Of a stretch of 14,097 bases of DNA, positions 1 through 7,613 are shown piece after piece (position 1 is the stretch's first letter; each line of letters opens with the position of its first letter). This DNA is from an uncultured Clostridia bacterium (GTDB lineage: Bacteria > Bacillota > Clostridia > UBA1381), in the NCBI GenBank assembly GCA_934454035.1, contig CAKSFY010000053.1, forward strand, positions 1 to 14,097. The letters are read 5' to 3'. Both the position numbers and the translations under genes were made by a program. A model generated the notes under the pieces. The model did no database searches and was not told the DNA's origin. It saw only the letters and a list, made by a program, of their open reading frames with translations.

Positions 1-1
1 A

Positions 2-22
2 CACAAGCAAAGGCAGGGCTAA
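2..22 (+). pseudogene. rpmJ: 3' end of rpmJ (50S ribosomal protein L36), partial at window edge
   Basis: Six sense codons and a TAA give HKQRQG-stop, the standard C-terminus of bacterial ribosomal protein L36. The rest lies off the left edge, so whether the gene is intact cannot be judged. The call rests on this short match plus the rpsM start three bases downstream, which is the normal gene order (infA-rpmJ-rpsM) in Firmicutes. It was typed as pseudogene only because the neighbouring rpsM is broken. Confidence 0.75.
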
Positions 23-25
23 GCG

Positions 26-94
26 ATGGCTCGTATTGCAGGTGTGGATTTACCCAAGAAAAAAAGGGTGGAGTATAGGTCATTCGAAAACTGA
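26..94 (+). pseudogene. rpsM: 5' fragment of rpsM (30S ribosomal protein S13), truncated after 16 codons
   Basis: The reading frame begins MARIAGVDLPKKKRVE, the highly conserved S13 N-terminus, and follows rpmJ as expected. It then reads YRSFEN and stops at 92-94, whereas S13 is about 120 residues. If one T (74) is skipped, the next seven bases (ATAGGTC) could still encode the expected Ile-Gly, so the true break may lie near base 81. S13 is needed for a normal ribosome, so a complete copy must exist elsewhere, or this is an assembly joint. No strong Shine-Dalgarno sequence sits in the three-base rpmJ-rpsM gap. Confidence 0.8.
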
Positions 95-135
95 ATAAAA
101 AAGGAGGTGCGCCTCATGTTGTAGCTTGTTTTGGC

Positions 136-154
136 AAAAATCCCGAAACGCAAA
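136..154 (+). repeat. copy 1 of a 19-bp direct repeat flanking the secreted-protein operon
   Basis: AAAAATCCCGAAACGCAAA matches bases 5736-5754 at 17 of 19 positions, including a perfect 12-base core CCGAAACGCAAA. Both copies sit directly before a hairpin followed by a T-run, one upstream and one downstream of the three exported-protein genes. The function is unknown. Confidence 0.45.
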
Positions 155-180
155 GACTCTTTATCTCTTTGGTACTTTTT
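151..180 (+). terminator. weak terminator-like hairpin upstream of the first secreted protein
   Basis: CAAAGA (151-156) can pair with TCTTTG (166-171) across a 9-base loop, followed within a few bases by five T residues (176-180). The stem is only six pairs and mostly A-T, so it is a poor intrinsic terminator. It could end transcripts coming from the ribosomal fragment side or attenuate the operon. Confidence 0.25.
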
Positions 181-206
181 AATTATTTGAAAGTGAGGAT
201 TTTATT

Positions 207-1577
207 ATGAACAAACTAAAACGAATGACGATACTCGCGGCAGTGCTTTGCAGCTTAAGCATAAGCGCATATGCCGAAGCAATTCCAATCACCGGGAGCG
301 GTGAAATACAAAACACAGGCAATACGTCAAATCAACAGGTGAATGTCATAAAGAAAAACGGCGATCGGCAAACTGTAGTATACAGCGGCAGTTTGGCAGG
401 CTATGCCGGCGGATGCTTTGAAAAAGCCGATCTTTCCAAAGCCGATTTTATGATTGTCTTTGAATGGGGCGAAAGCAACGACACTTTGTATATAGTCCCC
501 GCAGAGACTTCTTCCGCCGATGCTGTTTTGACAAATGCGGAAATAACCGCAGAAACAAACACAACTGCCGAATCGGGGAATCCGGCAGTTTCCGGAAGCA
601 TCAGCACAAATATTGCATTAATGTACAATGACAAATATTATGAAAATGTTCTGATTCCGGGACAAACTCTTACCGTTCCGATAACCATAACAAATAACTC
701 GGGAGCAGATACGGAAATAATCCCGTATATCGCACAATATGATTTATCGGGAAAATTATCGGATGTAACTCAATACAGCGCAATAAACGCTGTAAAAAAC
801 AGCTCTGTCACTCAATTTCTTACAAAAGAATTTGAATCAGGCACAGCCTGCACGGCAAAAATATTTCTGTGGCAAAAAAGCGGATTAATTCCTGTCACGG
901 ACAGTATCGCTATGACGGCGCAAAGCAGCGACTTTTATTCCGATACATACTCCGGCGCAATAAAAGCAGATATTTCTAAACCGATAAGCGGAGTGATTAA
1001 CACCGATACGGATATTGACATTGTTAAATTCACCCCGTCCGAAACTGGGTTGTATGCCATTCAGCCGAGCGGCACTCCCGGGACATTATGCGGACTGTAT
1101 AGCAATAACTGCACACTTTTGAACTCAGCGCCGGCGGCAGAGGATAAAAATTATCTTCTTTATTCACTGACGGCAGGCAGCGACTATTATATCCGTATGA
1201 GCGGCGCTGCGAATGCAAGCTATGAAATAGCGGCTGCTGCTCCGGGCGAAATACAAAATATTGTCAAAAATACCGGCTGCAGTGACACTCTGCCGGAAGG
1301 AAATGATTTTAACGTATACAAATTCACCCCGTCCGCAGCAGGCAGTTATATTATAACGGCAGTCGGCAGCACAGGCGTTAATGCAGCTCTTTACAATGCC
1401 TCTTTTGAAAAGCTCTCCTCCGGGAATACCGATGATAATTCGGTAAGCTTCAGAATCACCAATAACATGGCGGCAAATCAAGATTATTATATTGTTGTAT
1501 ATCCCAAAGCAGAATCAGCTTCGGAATCATACTCAATATATGTTGAAGAACCGTTTAATGTAATAAGTGTTCAATAA
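207..1577 (+). CDS. exported protein with two PPC-type (pre-peptidase C-terminal-like) repeats
   Basis: This 456-residue protein starts with a clear signal peptide (charged MNKLKR, hydrophobic core, cleavage probably after AYA at 23), so it should be exported. Residues about 135-235 form a beta-rich segment (V-P-I-T-I-T-N-N, then K-I-F-L-W-Q) seen in many clostridial cell-surface proteins. Two tandem repeats follow, about 250-343 and 348-446. Each has the PPC pattern: a G-x-I/N start, D-x-D-x-x-K/V-Y/K-F-T-P, G-x-Y-x-I, then near the end D-Y-Y-I. PPC domains usually hang on the C-terminus of secreted proteases; here they are a separate polypeptide directly before a protease gene (12-base gap), which suggests they act together. 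No enzyme motif is visible. The ribosome binding site GTGAGGA supports the start. The domain call is good; the partner role is inference. Confidence 0.8.
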   Translation: MNKLKRMTILAAVLCSLSISAYAEAIPITGSGEIQNTGNTSNQQVNVIKKNGDRQTVVYSGSLAGYAGGCFEKADLSKADFMIVFEWGESNDTLYIVPAETSSADAVLTNAEITAETNTTAESGNPAVSGSISTNIALMYNDKYYENVLIPGQTLTVPITITNNSGADTEIIPYIAQYDLSGKLSDVTQYSAINAVKNSSVTQFLTKEFESGTACTAKIFLWQKSGLIPVTDSIAMTAQSSDFYSDTYSGAIKADISKPISGVINTDTDIDIVKFTPSETGLYAIQPSGTPGTLCGLYSNNCTLLNSAPAAEDKNYLLYSLTAGSDYYIRMSGAANASYEIAAAAPGEIQNIVKNTGCSDTLPEGNDFNVYKFTPSAAGSYIITAVGSTGVNAALYNASFEKLSSGNTDDNSVSFRITNNMAANQDYYIVVYPKAESASESYSIYVEEPFNVISVQ

Positions 1578-1589
1578 GGAGGATTTGCC

Positions 1590-3518
1590 ATGAAAAAGAT
1601 AATATTATCAGCAGTAATTACACTTTCCGTTATTTCCGCGAACATTCCCGCAGGTTTTGCGGAGGATACGGCGGATAACGAAGAACTGTTCGGCACAGGA
1701 CTTGCCGATATGAGTGACGAGCGCTGGGCAGAGCTTGAAGCAAAGCTGCCCATGATAACCAACATTAAACCCAACGAAATTGCCATGTCAAGAGTCGATA
1801 CCCCGTCAATACAAACATTTTCATTATCCGATTCAAATGCGGTCGCAACTGCCGAAATCGGTGATGAAATCAGTTTTGATTATCCGGGGCAATCAAACTC
1901 AGGCGGCGCGGCACAGAGTGAATTTCCTCTTGCAAGTGCGGTTGATGTCAGTCAATCTCTGACCTTTCCGCCTATAGCAAACCAAGGCAACACAAATTCA
2001 TGCGTTGCATGGTCGCTCTGCTATTATCAGCTTACAAACAATAATTGCGTTATAAAAGGAACTGCCGCAAAAAACACCTCGGGTACGGCAGACTATGACA
2101 ATATCATGTCGCCGAAATTTATCTATCCTCTGATAAACGGCGGTGAAAACTCTGCCGCATATTATGACGAGGCATGCGCGACAATAATGAGCTTCGGCTG
2201 CCCGAATATGTCTGATTATCCGGGAATAATTACAGTCGGCAACTTATCTGCGTGGTGCACCGACACAAATGTGTGGAACAAAGCAATTTATAACAAGCCT
2301 CAGCAAATTTCATATGAATATTGCGAGGACAGCGGACCGATAGTATCCGGCACTCCGTTTGTGCAGAACATAAAAAAGATATTGTCCGACGGCTATGTTG
2401 TAACAATACCTACTTATGTCAACTCATTTGTTTATACAAACAGAACCACAGACGGAAATTACGGCTGCAGATACGTGTCCTCATCAAGGCGCGGCGGTCA
2501 TGCAATGACCATTGTGGGATATGACGACAATTATTGGATAGATGTAAACGGAAACGGCTCGGCTGACAGCGGAGAAACAGGTGCTTTTAAGATTGCAAAT
2601 TCATGGGGAACATCAGCTTATTATTATACGGACGGATATATCTTTATGCCCTATGACGCAATCGGCTCTGTCAGCGGAGTAGCCAATGCACCGACGGCAA
2701 GAATCTCTGCATTTAACCGTTATTTCTTTATTCAGCCGAAAAAGGAATATACACCGCTGCTTACCGCCGAAGTTGAGATGACAACTCAAAACAGGAATCA
2801 GGTAGCGGTTAATGTCGGTATATCAGACACAAGCAAATCTGTCCCCGACCAAATGATTAATGTCGGGAACAACTATCATACCGCGTTTAATAATTTTTCA
2901 CAAAGCTGGCTGGCAAGTGATATATCTTTGACAAGAAGAAACTTTTCCGGGACAAATTCAAATGAAACCGTAACAATTCCTTTTGATTTGACTCCGGTTA
3001 TAAAAAAGGCATACAAGTCAGCAGGCTTTACCGAAAAAACACAGAAAAGGCTGTATGTTAAAGTCACGGATGGCGTTACCGCCGACAGCTGTGACGTAAC
3101 GCTCGGAAATGTAACAATCAAAGAGCCGATTACGGGGAAATCGGCAGCGTGCACAAATGCAAATCCGCTTACCACCTCCCCATCCAATCCCGACGCAATG
3201 AAATCGGTTGATTTTGAAATAACTCCGTTCGTCGGATTCAGAAATAACCAGCCGATCACGCTTGTATTCAGCAGTAATATACAAGCCGAAAGCGCGGCAA
3301 ACCAAATCTTTTTAACTAAAGATGACAACACATATTACCCGAATTATGAAGTATCCGGAAACAGAATTACAGTTTCTCCGCCTGCAAACGGCTATACCTA
3401 TGATACCGATTATGAGCTGCATATAGGCTCAGGCATTAAATCTGCCGGCGGAAACAACATGCAGGCAGAAAAAACGGTTCTCATTTATATGCTTGGCGCA
3501 TATTATATATTTGGGTAA
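1590..3518 (+). CDS. secreted papain-family (C1) cysteine protease with C-terminal Ig-like domain
   Basis: The 642-residue protein begins with a signal peptide cleaved around AGFA-ED (residue 24). A pro-region of about 100 residues follows, then a C1 peptidase domain at about 120-370. The papain signature is complete: Gln132 (oxyanion hole) in QGNTNSCVAWS, nucleophile Cys138 with papain's six-residue spacing, His304 in GGHAMTIVGY, and Asn337 in IANSWG. Between His and Asn sits D-V-N-G-N-G-S-A-D-S-G-E (318-329), a textbook EF-hand-type calcium loop. The catalytic domain has many Cys residues, which fits disulfides outside the cell. Residues about 390-515 are an unassigned beta-rich region. Residues about 537-635 resemble an SbsA-type bacterial Ig-like (Big_5) domain. 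The AAGGAGG site overlaps the upstream stop codon and lies 7 bases before the ATG. The substrate is unknown. Confidence 0.92.
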   Translation: MKKIILSAVITLSVISANIPAGFAEDTADNEELFGTGLADMSDERWAELEAKLPMITNIKPNEIAMSRVDTPSIQTFSLSDSNAVATAEIGDEISFDYPGQSNSGGAAQSEFPLASAVDVSQSLTFPPIANQGNTNSCVAWSLCYYQLTNNNCVIKGTAAKNTSGTADYDNIMSPKFIYPLINGGENSAAYYDEACATIMSFGCPNMSDYPGIITVGNLSAWCTDTNVWNKAIYNKPQQISYEYCEDSGPIVSGTPFVQNIKKILSDGYVVTIPTYVNSFVYTNRTTDGNYGCRYVSSSRRGGHAMTIVGYDDNYWIDVNGNGSADSGETGAFKIANSWGTSAYYYTDGYIFMPYDAIGSVSGVANAPTARISAFNRYFFIQPKKEYTPLLTAEVEMTTQNRNQVAVNVGISDTSKSVPDQMINVGNNYHTAFNNFSQSWLASDISLTRRNFSGTNSNETVTIPFDLTPVIKKAYKSAGFTEKTQKRLYVKVTDGVTADSCDVTLGNVTIKEPITGKSAACTNANPLTTSPSNPDAMKSVDFEITPFVGFRNNQPITLVFSSNIQAESAANQIFLTKDDNTYYPNYEVSGNRITVSPPANGYTYDTDYELHIGSGIKSAGGNNMQAEKTVLIYMLGAYYIFG

Positions 3519-3532
3519 TAAAAACTTCAATG

Positions 3533-3538
3533 AAAGGA
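3533..3538 (+). promoter_or_regulatory. ribosome binding site deciding the start of the third exported protein
   Basis: AAAGGA lies 12 bases before the ATG at 3551. The in-frame ATG at 3530 overlaps this site and has no Shine-Dalgarno sequence of its own, and starting there would place seven hydrophilic residues in front of the signal peptide. Confidence 0.6.
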
Positions 3539-3550
3539 CATGAAACAAAT

Positions 3551-5704
3551 ATGAAAAGACTACTCGCTTGCATACTGTCAATTTCTATGTTGACAGGCTT
3601 TTGCACTGCCGTAAATGCCGAAGTAAATAAAGAATATTATATCTCTTCGGTAAAACAACTGCAGGGCGACGAATACTCAAAAAGGATGAAAGCATCGGTG
3701 TACGGATTTGAAGAAACCGACAAACTGTCTTTACGAATGGGATGTATAGAAAATCCGGGTAATGAGCTTAAGGATAAAATTTCCGAATATATAACGTCCG
3801 GGAATAAATATTGCGTATATGAATTTTCAGCATACGACTCAGAAAATGACCAAAAGACAACTATGCCCGATAAAACAGATATGCAAATAACGCTTTCCGG
3901 CGAAGGAATGGGCTCAGGCTTTCTCGGTATTATGGGAAAAGACTACAAAGTATTGCGTATCGCCGATACGGTTACGGAACTGCCTGTAACCGACAGTGAT
4001 AAATATTCTGTCACATTTGAGACAAACGAGATGGGAATATTCGCCGTAATATACAACCCAAATGCCCTTACTCTTACATTTATATCGGACTTTGACGGGG
4101 AAAATGAAACCGTATATAAAACATACGAAAATCTTAATACTCAATCCGTCATAGAACTGCCGGAACCGCCTGTCAAGGACGGCTTCAAATTTGCAGGCTG
4201 GTATACACGTCAGAACGGTGAGGGCAAACGCCTTTATCCCGGTGCTGCTCTGTATGATATAGGTGATGTTGCATACGCGCACTGGATATCGGACGGCAGC
4301 GAGTATTCCTCATCGGATGCAAGTCTTGAAAGCATTGTTATTAACGATAGCATAAATTGCACTCTCGTTGAAAATCAACATATTTATTTCGTTTCCGAGG
4401 CAAAGGACTTAACAAACATCAACGTTCTGGCAAAGCCGAAAAATCCGTACTCATATGTTTACTGCGGAAATTCGGTAAATAACATCGGCAGCATAGACAA
4501 ATATCCGTTTGATGCAAATGACGGGCAATATTCAATAACCAAATCGGACGCTGCACATGAAGCAAGATTATATGTCAAGGTAATATCCGAAGATCTGACA
4601 AATGAAGAAACCTACAGTTTTATATTTGCAGATGATGCTCCGAGTTCCGTAACTCCGATAGATACATTTAAGGCAAGCGCCGGCGGATGCGGCAGCTTTG
4701 TGTTAACCGATTCTTACAGCTCGGCTGAATTAAAAATCGGCGAATCGCAAAACCCCGATGGCACAATCCAACGTCTTGCAAAAGAAATCGCATTCCGCAG
4801 CGACTCAATCAAATATTTTGATTTGCTTGCATATGACGGAGACACCCTCATCGATACGGATATGACAGGACATATGAAAGTGACTTTGTCACTGCCCGAA
4901 TCTTCCGAACAGTCAAAACAATGCGAAATTTACCGGCAGGAGGGCGATAAGCTCATTCCGCAAAGAATCATTTCGCAAGATTCGGAAAAGGCTGTTTTTG
5001 AAGCCGACAAAACAGGTCACTTTGTGCTTTTATCGCGGTCAAAGAAATCAGGCGGAAGCGGCGGTCTCGGTGGCGGCAGTCTCGGCGGCAGCAAAGTTAT
5101 AAAATACACCGTTGCATTTGAGACAAACGGCGGCAGCCCGGTATCATCGCAATCGGTTCAGGCAAATAACAAGGCTTCAGAGCCGGATGCACCAAAGAAG
5201 GATAACTTCGTTTTCGGCGGCTGGTTTACAGATAAGGAACTCAGTTCCGAATATGATTTCACTGCAAATGTCACAGAGAATATAACTCTTTATGCAAAAT
5301 GGAACTCCTCCGAGGATAATTCCGCTTTAAAAGATAAAATCATTCTCACTGTCGGAAAAACAACCTCTACGGTTTTCGGAGAATCAAAACAAAATGACGT
5401 TGCTCCGACCGTAAAAAATGACAGAGCTTTCCTCCCTGCAAGATTTGTGGCGGAAAGTCTAGGTGCGTCGGTTAATTGGAACGAGACTGACAAAATCGTT
5501 ACAATTACAAAGGGAGAAACCGAAATAATTATTACCATCGGTTCCGAAACGGCTATGGTAAACGGAAAATCCATCACGCTCGACCATCCAGCATTTGTAG
5601 AAAACGACAGAACCTTTACACCTATTCGGTTTATTTCGGAAAACCTCGGTGCAACGGTTGACTGGAACAATGCCGATAAAAGCATTATAATTACAAGAGC
5701 TTAG
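3551..5704 (+). CDS. exported multidomain protein: InlB-type repeats and copper-amine-oxidase-N-like C-terminus
   Basis: Read from the ATG at 3551 this is 717 residues with signal peptide MKRLLACILSISMLTG..AVNA (cleavage near 23). An in-frame ATG at 3530 is less likely. Two InlB B-repeat (Listeria-Bacteroides) domains are visible at about 173-245 (KDGFKFAGWYT, ending AHW) and 517-584 (KDNFVFGGWFTD, ending YAKW). A cadherin-like beta-sandwich is possible at about 258-363. Two similar beta modules at about 108-168 and 436-495 look like an internal duplication. A Gly/Ser linker (about 499-515) precedes the second InlB repeat. Residues about 595-717 match the copper-amine-oxidase N-terminal-like domain, with paired R-x-F-x-P-x-R-F and LGA-V-x-W motifs; no catalytic oxidase domain is present. 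It is probably a surface or matrix adhesin or scaffold. It lies 32 bases after the protease gene, probably in the same operon. Confidence 0.85.
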   Translation: MKRLLACILSISMLTGFCTAVNAEVNKEYYISSVKQLQGDEYSKRMKASVYGFEETDKLSLRMGCIENPGNELKDKISEYITSGNKYCVYEFSAYDSENDQKTTMPDKTDMQITLSGEGMGSGFLGIMGKDYKVLRIADTVTELPVTDSDKYSVTFETNEMGIFAVIYNPNALTLTFISDFDGENETVYKTYENLNTQSVIELPEPPVKDGFKFAGWYTRQNGEGKRLYPGAALYDIGDVAYAHWISDGSEYSSSDASLESIVINDSINCTLVENQHIYFVSEAKDLTNINVLAKPKNPYSYVYCGNSVNNIGSIDKYPFDANDGQYSITKSDAAHEARLYVKVISEDLTNEETYSFIFADDAPSSVTPIDTFKASAGGCGSFVLTDSYSSAELKIGESQNPDGTIQRLAKEIAFRSDSIKYFDLLAYDGDTLIDTDMTGHMKVTLSLPESSEQSKQCEIYRQEGDKLIPQRIISQDSEKAVFEADKTGHFVLLSRSKKSGGSGGLGGGSLGGSKVIKYTVAFETNGGSPVSSQSVQANNKASEPDAPKKDNFVFGGWFTDKELSSEYDFTANVTENITLYAKWNSSEDNSALKDKIILTVGKTTSTVFGESKQNDVAPTVKNDRAFLPARFVAESLGASVNWNETDKIVTITKGETEIIITIGSETAMVNGKSITLDHPAFVENDRTFTPIRFISENLGATVDWNNADKSIIITRA

Positions 5705-5735
5705 TCCCGTATGCAGAAATAAAAAAGGGGATGTA

Positions 5736-5754
5736 AAAAACTCCGAAACGCAAA
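5736..5754 (+). repeat. copy 2 of the 19-bp direct repeat
   Basis: AAAAACTCCGAAACGCAAA is the partner of bases 136-154 and differs at two positions. It lies between the stop codon of the third exported protein and the strong terminator hairpin. Confidence 0.45.
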
Positions 5755-5761
5755 AAAAGAA

Positions 5762-5804
5762 GCTGTTTAAAAAGCCGATTGACTTTTTAAACAGCCTCTT
5801 TTTT
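5762..5804. terminator. bidirectional intrinsic terminator between converging operons
   Basis: GCTGTTTAAAAAG (5762-5774) and CTTTTTAAACAGC (5783-5795) form a perfect 13-bp stem with an 8-base loop. On the + strand it is followed by TCTTTTTT; on the - strand the matching A-run (from about 5752) gives a T-run as well. After one mismatch the flanking A and T tracts can extend the stem. It would end both the exported-protein operon and the PTS operon, whose last stop codon is 36 bases away. Confidence 0.9.
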
Positions 5805-5839
5805 AAAAGGATGGTTTTATAAAAGTAAATTGAAAAGCA

Positions 5840-6706
5840 TTATTTGTAAAGTTCAGCCTTGCCGATATCATTGAACAGATTCATCTTAAATTCAACTACC
5901 TCACGCATTGCCTTTATGCAAGGCGGATATATTGCGTTCGGCTCAATCCATTTCGGATTTTCGGCAAGAACCTCACGGCACTTTTTGTAGAATGCGAATT
6001 TAATATCACTGGAAATGTTAATCTTGGAAATACCGATTTTAACCGATTCGGCAATTTCTTTGTCCGGATTGCTGGAACCGCCGTGAAGTACCAAGGGCAC
6101 ATCGACTGTATCACGGATTGTTTTAAGCAAATCAAGCTTAAGCTCCGGCTTCATATTCTTCGGATAAATTCCGTGAGCTGTACCGATTGCTACAGCAAGC
6201 GAATCTATTCCCGTTTTTTCGATAAAGTCCTTTGCCTGAGCAGGATCTGTGTAAATAATACTGCTTGTCCCGCCTTCGTAGGACTCACCGGTCTGACCGA
6301 TTGTTCCAAGCTCTGCTTCTACCGAAACATTTGAAGGATGTGCAACCTCAACCACTTTTTTGGTAATTGCAATATTATCTTCGTATGACATTGTTGAAGC
6401 GTCAATCATAACCGATGTGAAACCGCAGCGGATTGCACGCAGTATCTCCTCAAACTTGCCGCCGTGGTCAAGATGAATTACCATGGGCACTCTTGATTTG
6501 TTTGCTTCTTCAATACATGTTTTAATAAAGCTGTCACCCAAAAATTCCAGCTCAGTCGGGTGAATTGCAAGAATTACCGGTGCGTTTTTCTCATTTGCAC
6601 TTTCCACAACACCCTTTAAGATTGCCTCACTGCCGATATTAAAAGCCGGCACTGCAAATTCGTTTTTGTCTGCTACCTCGAGCATTTCTTTCATGTTGAT
6701 TAACAT
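5840..6706 (-). CDS. class II ketose-bisphosphate-type aldolase (first of two paralogues)
   Basis: This 288-residue protein has the length and fold signature of zinc-dependent class II fructose/tagatose-bisphosphate aldolases (FbaA, GatY/KbaY, IolJ family). These cleave a ketose phosphate reversibly into DHAP and an aldehyde. Visible key residues are the catalytic Asp80 and zinc ligand His81 in HLDHGG, Glu132 in VEAELG, zinc ligand His178 in GTAHGIYP, and His208 in LVLHGGSS with the following phosphate-binding loop; KINISSD (228-234) is the second phosphate-binding motif. It is the last gene of the PTS operon, 25 bases after its paralogue, with AAAGGAG ten bases before the ATG. Position in the operon suggests it acts on the phosphorylated PTS sugar. 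Whether the substrate is fructose-1,6-bisphosphate, tagatose-bisphosphate or a ketose-1-phosphate cannot be read from the sequence. Confidence 0.9.
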   Translation of the reverse strand: MLINMKEMLEVADKNEFAVPAFNIGSEAILKGVVESANEKNAPVILAIHPTELEFLGDSFIKTCIEEANKSRVPMVIHLDHGGKFEEILRAIRCGFTSVMIDASTMSYEDNIAITKKVVEVAHPSNVSVEAELGTIGQTGESYEGGTSSIIYTDPAQAKDFIEKTGIDSLAVAIGTAHGIYPKNMKPELKLDLLKTIRDTVDVPLVLHGGSSNPDKEIAESVKIGISKINISSDIKFAFYKKCREVLAENPKWIEPNAIYPPCIKAMREVVEFKMNLFNDIGKAELYK

Positions 6707-6731
6707 AATAATACATCTCCTTTTTTTATTT

Positions 6732-7586
6732 TCACTTATTTTTATTCTCCGAGCCGGACAGACCTATATAGTATCTTACCAGCTCTGCACTCTCTTTTTC
6801 CGTCCCGTGAATCAAATCAAAATAATTTATGTCTGGATTTTCTTTTAAAAGCTTCGCCGCCGCATCGCGGTTTGCATTCATGAAATCGCAGCCTACGTTA
6901 ATTTTGTTGATTCCGTTTTTGACAGAATTTAAAATGTTTTCTTTTCCCGAACCGGAACCGCCGTGCAGAACAAGCGGTGCGTTCGTAAGGCGTTTTATTT
7001 CTTTCAGACGCTCTATATCGAACTTCGGAACCATTCCGTCCGGATAGTTCCCGTGCGAAGTACCTATTGAAATGGCAAGTGCGTCAATGCCTGTCCTCTC
7101 ATAAAATTCTTTAGCCTGATTGGGGTCGGTGTACATTGAGTCGCTTGTGAAATTGCCGCCCTCGCTTGCTCCGAGATTTCCTATCTCGCCCTCTACGCTG
7201 ACGCCTCTGGCATGAGCATAACAAACAACTTCCTTTGTAAGCTTTATATTATTCTCAAAATCAAAGCGCGAAGCGTCAATCATAACTGACGAAAATCCGT
7301 CGTCAATTGCTTTCAGAACATAATCCTTTTCTTCGCCGTGGTCAAGATTAAGAGCAACGCTGACCGGTGCCTTTTCGGCAAGATTTCTTACCATCGGAGC
7401 AATTATATCACTCGGTGCATGCGTCAAAAGATGGTCCTTATAAATATTTATGATAATCGGTGCATTCGATTTTTCAGCCGCTCCGATTACACATCTTGCG
7501 GTTTCAAGATTGAAGCAATTAATTGCCATTACCGCATAGCCTCCGCAGTTTGCGGCGGCAAGCATATCTTTCATGGAAGTATACAT
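6732..7586 (-). CDS. class II ketose-bisphosphate-type aldolase (second paralogue)
   Basis: This 284-residue protein is clearly homologous to the adjacent aldolase but diverged. It keeps Asp82-His83 (in LNLDHGEE), Glu134 (VEGEIG), His178 (IGTSHGNYP), His208 (LVLHGGSGSG) and the KINVGCDF phosphate loop, so it should be an active zinc aldolase rather than a dead copy. Differences near the active site include HGEE in place of HGGK after the zinc ligand, the N-terminal INCFN in place of AFNIGS, and a different C-terminal region, which would fit a different aldehyde or stereochemistry. It lies 27 bases downstream of the IIC gene, with AAAGGA ten bases before the ATG. An ATG four codons in is possible but lies farther from the binding site. 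The exact substrate is unknown. Confidence 0.88.
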   Translation of the reverse strand: MYTSMKDMLAAANCGGYAVMAINCFNLETARCVIGAAEKSNAPIIINIYKDHLLTHAPSDIIAPMVRNLAEKAPVSVALNLDHGEEKDYVLKAIDDGFSSVMIDASRFDFENNIKLTKEVVCYAHARGVSVEGEIGNLGASEGGNFTSDSMYTDPNQAKEFYERTGIDALAISIGTSHGNYPDGMVPKFDIERLKEIKRLTNAPLVLHGGSGSGKENILNSVKNGINKINVGCDFMNANRDAAAKLLKENPDINYFDLIHGTEKESAELVRYYIGLSGSENKNK

Positions 7587-7613
7587 AGCCGTTTTATCCT
7601 TTCCGAAAAATTG

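Larger units (their letters stand above)
95..206 (+). other. non-coding leader between the rpsM fragment and the secreted-protein operon
   Basis: No gene of useful length is visible. The stretch holds a small GAGG/CCTC hairpin (104-115), a 19-base element that recurs near 5736, a weak terminator-like hairpin (151-180), and the ribosome binding site GTGAGGA about 8 bases before the ATG at 207. No convincing -35/-10 pair was found, so the promoter of the three-gene operon is not located. GAAAACTGAATA at 86-97 resembles a motif common in Firmicutes rRNA spacers, but that is only a resemblance. Confidence 0.5.

Noticed and set aside
117..157. GGCAAA...ACGCAAAG resembles pieces of the c-di-GMP-I (GEMM) riboswitch core
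   Set aside because: The P2 stem and the rest of the conserved core do not form, and the second copy of the same element lies downstream of a gene, where a riboswitch makes no sense.
2876..3331. Minus-strand 151-codon open frame opposite the protease gene
   Set aside because: It has no ribosome binding site, is antisense to a well-supported protease, and has no recognisable domain; it is a shadow of codon bias.
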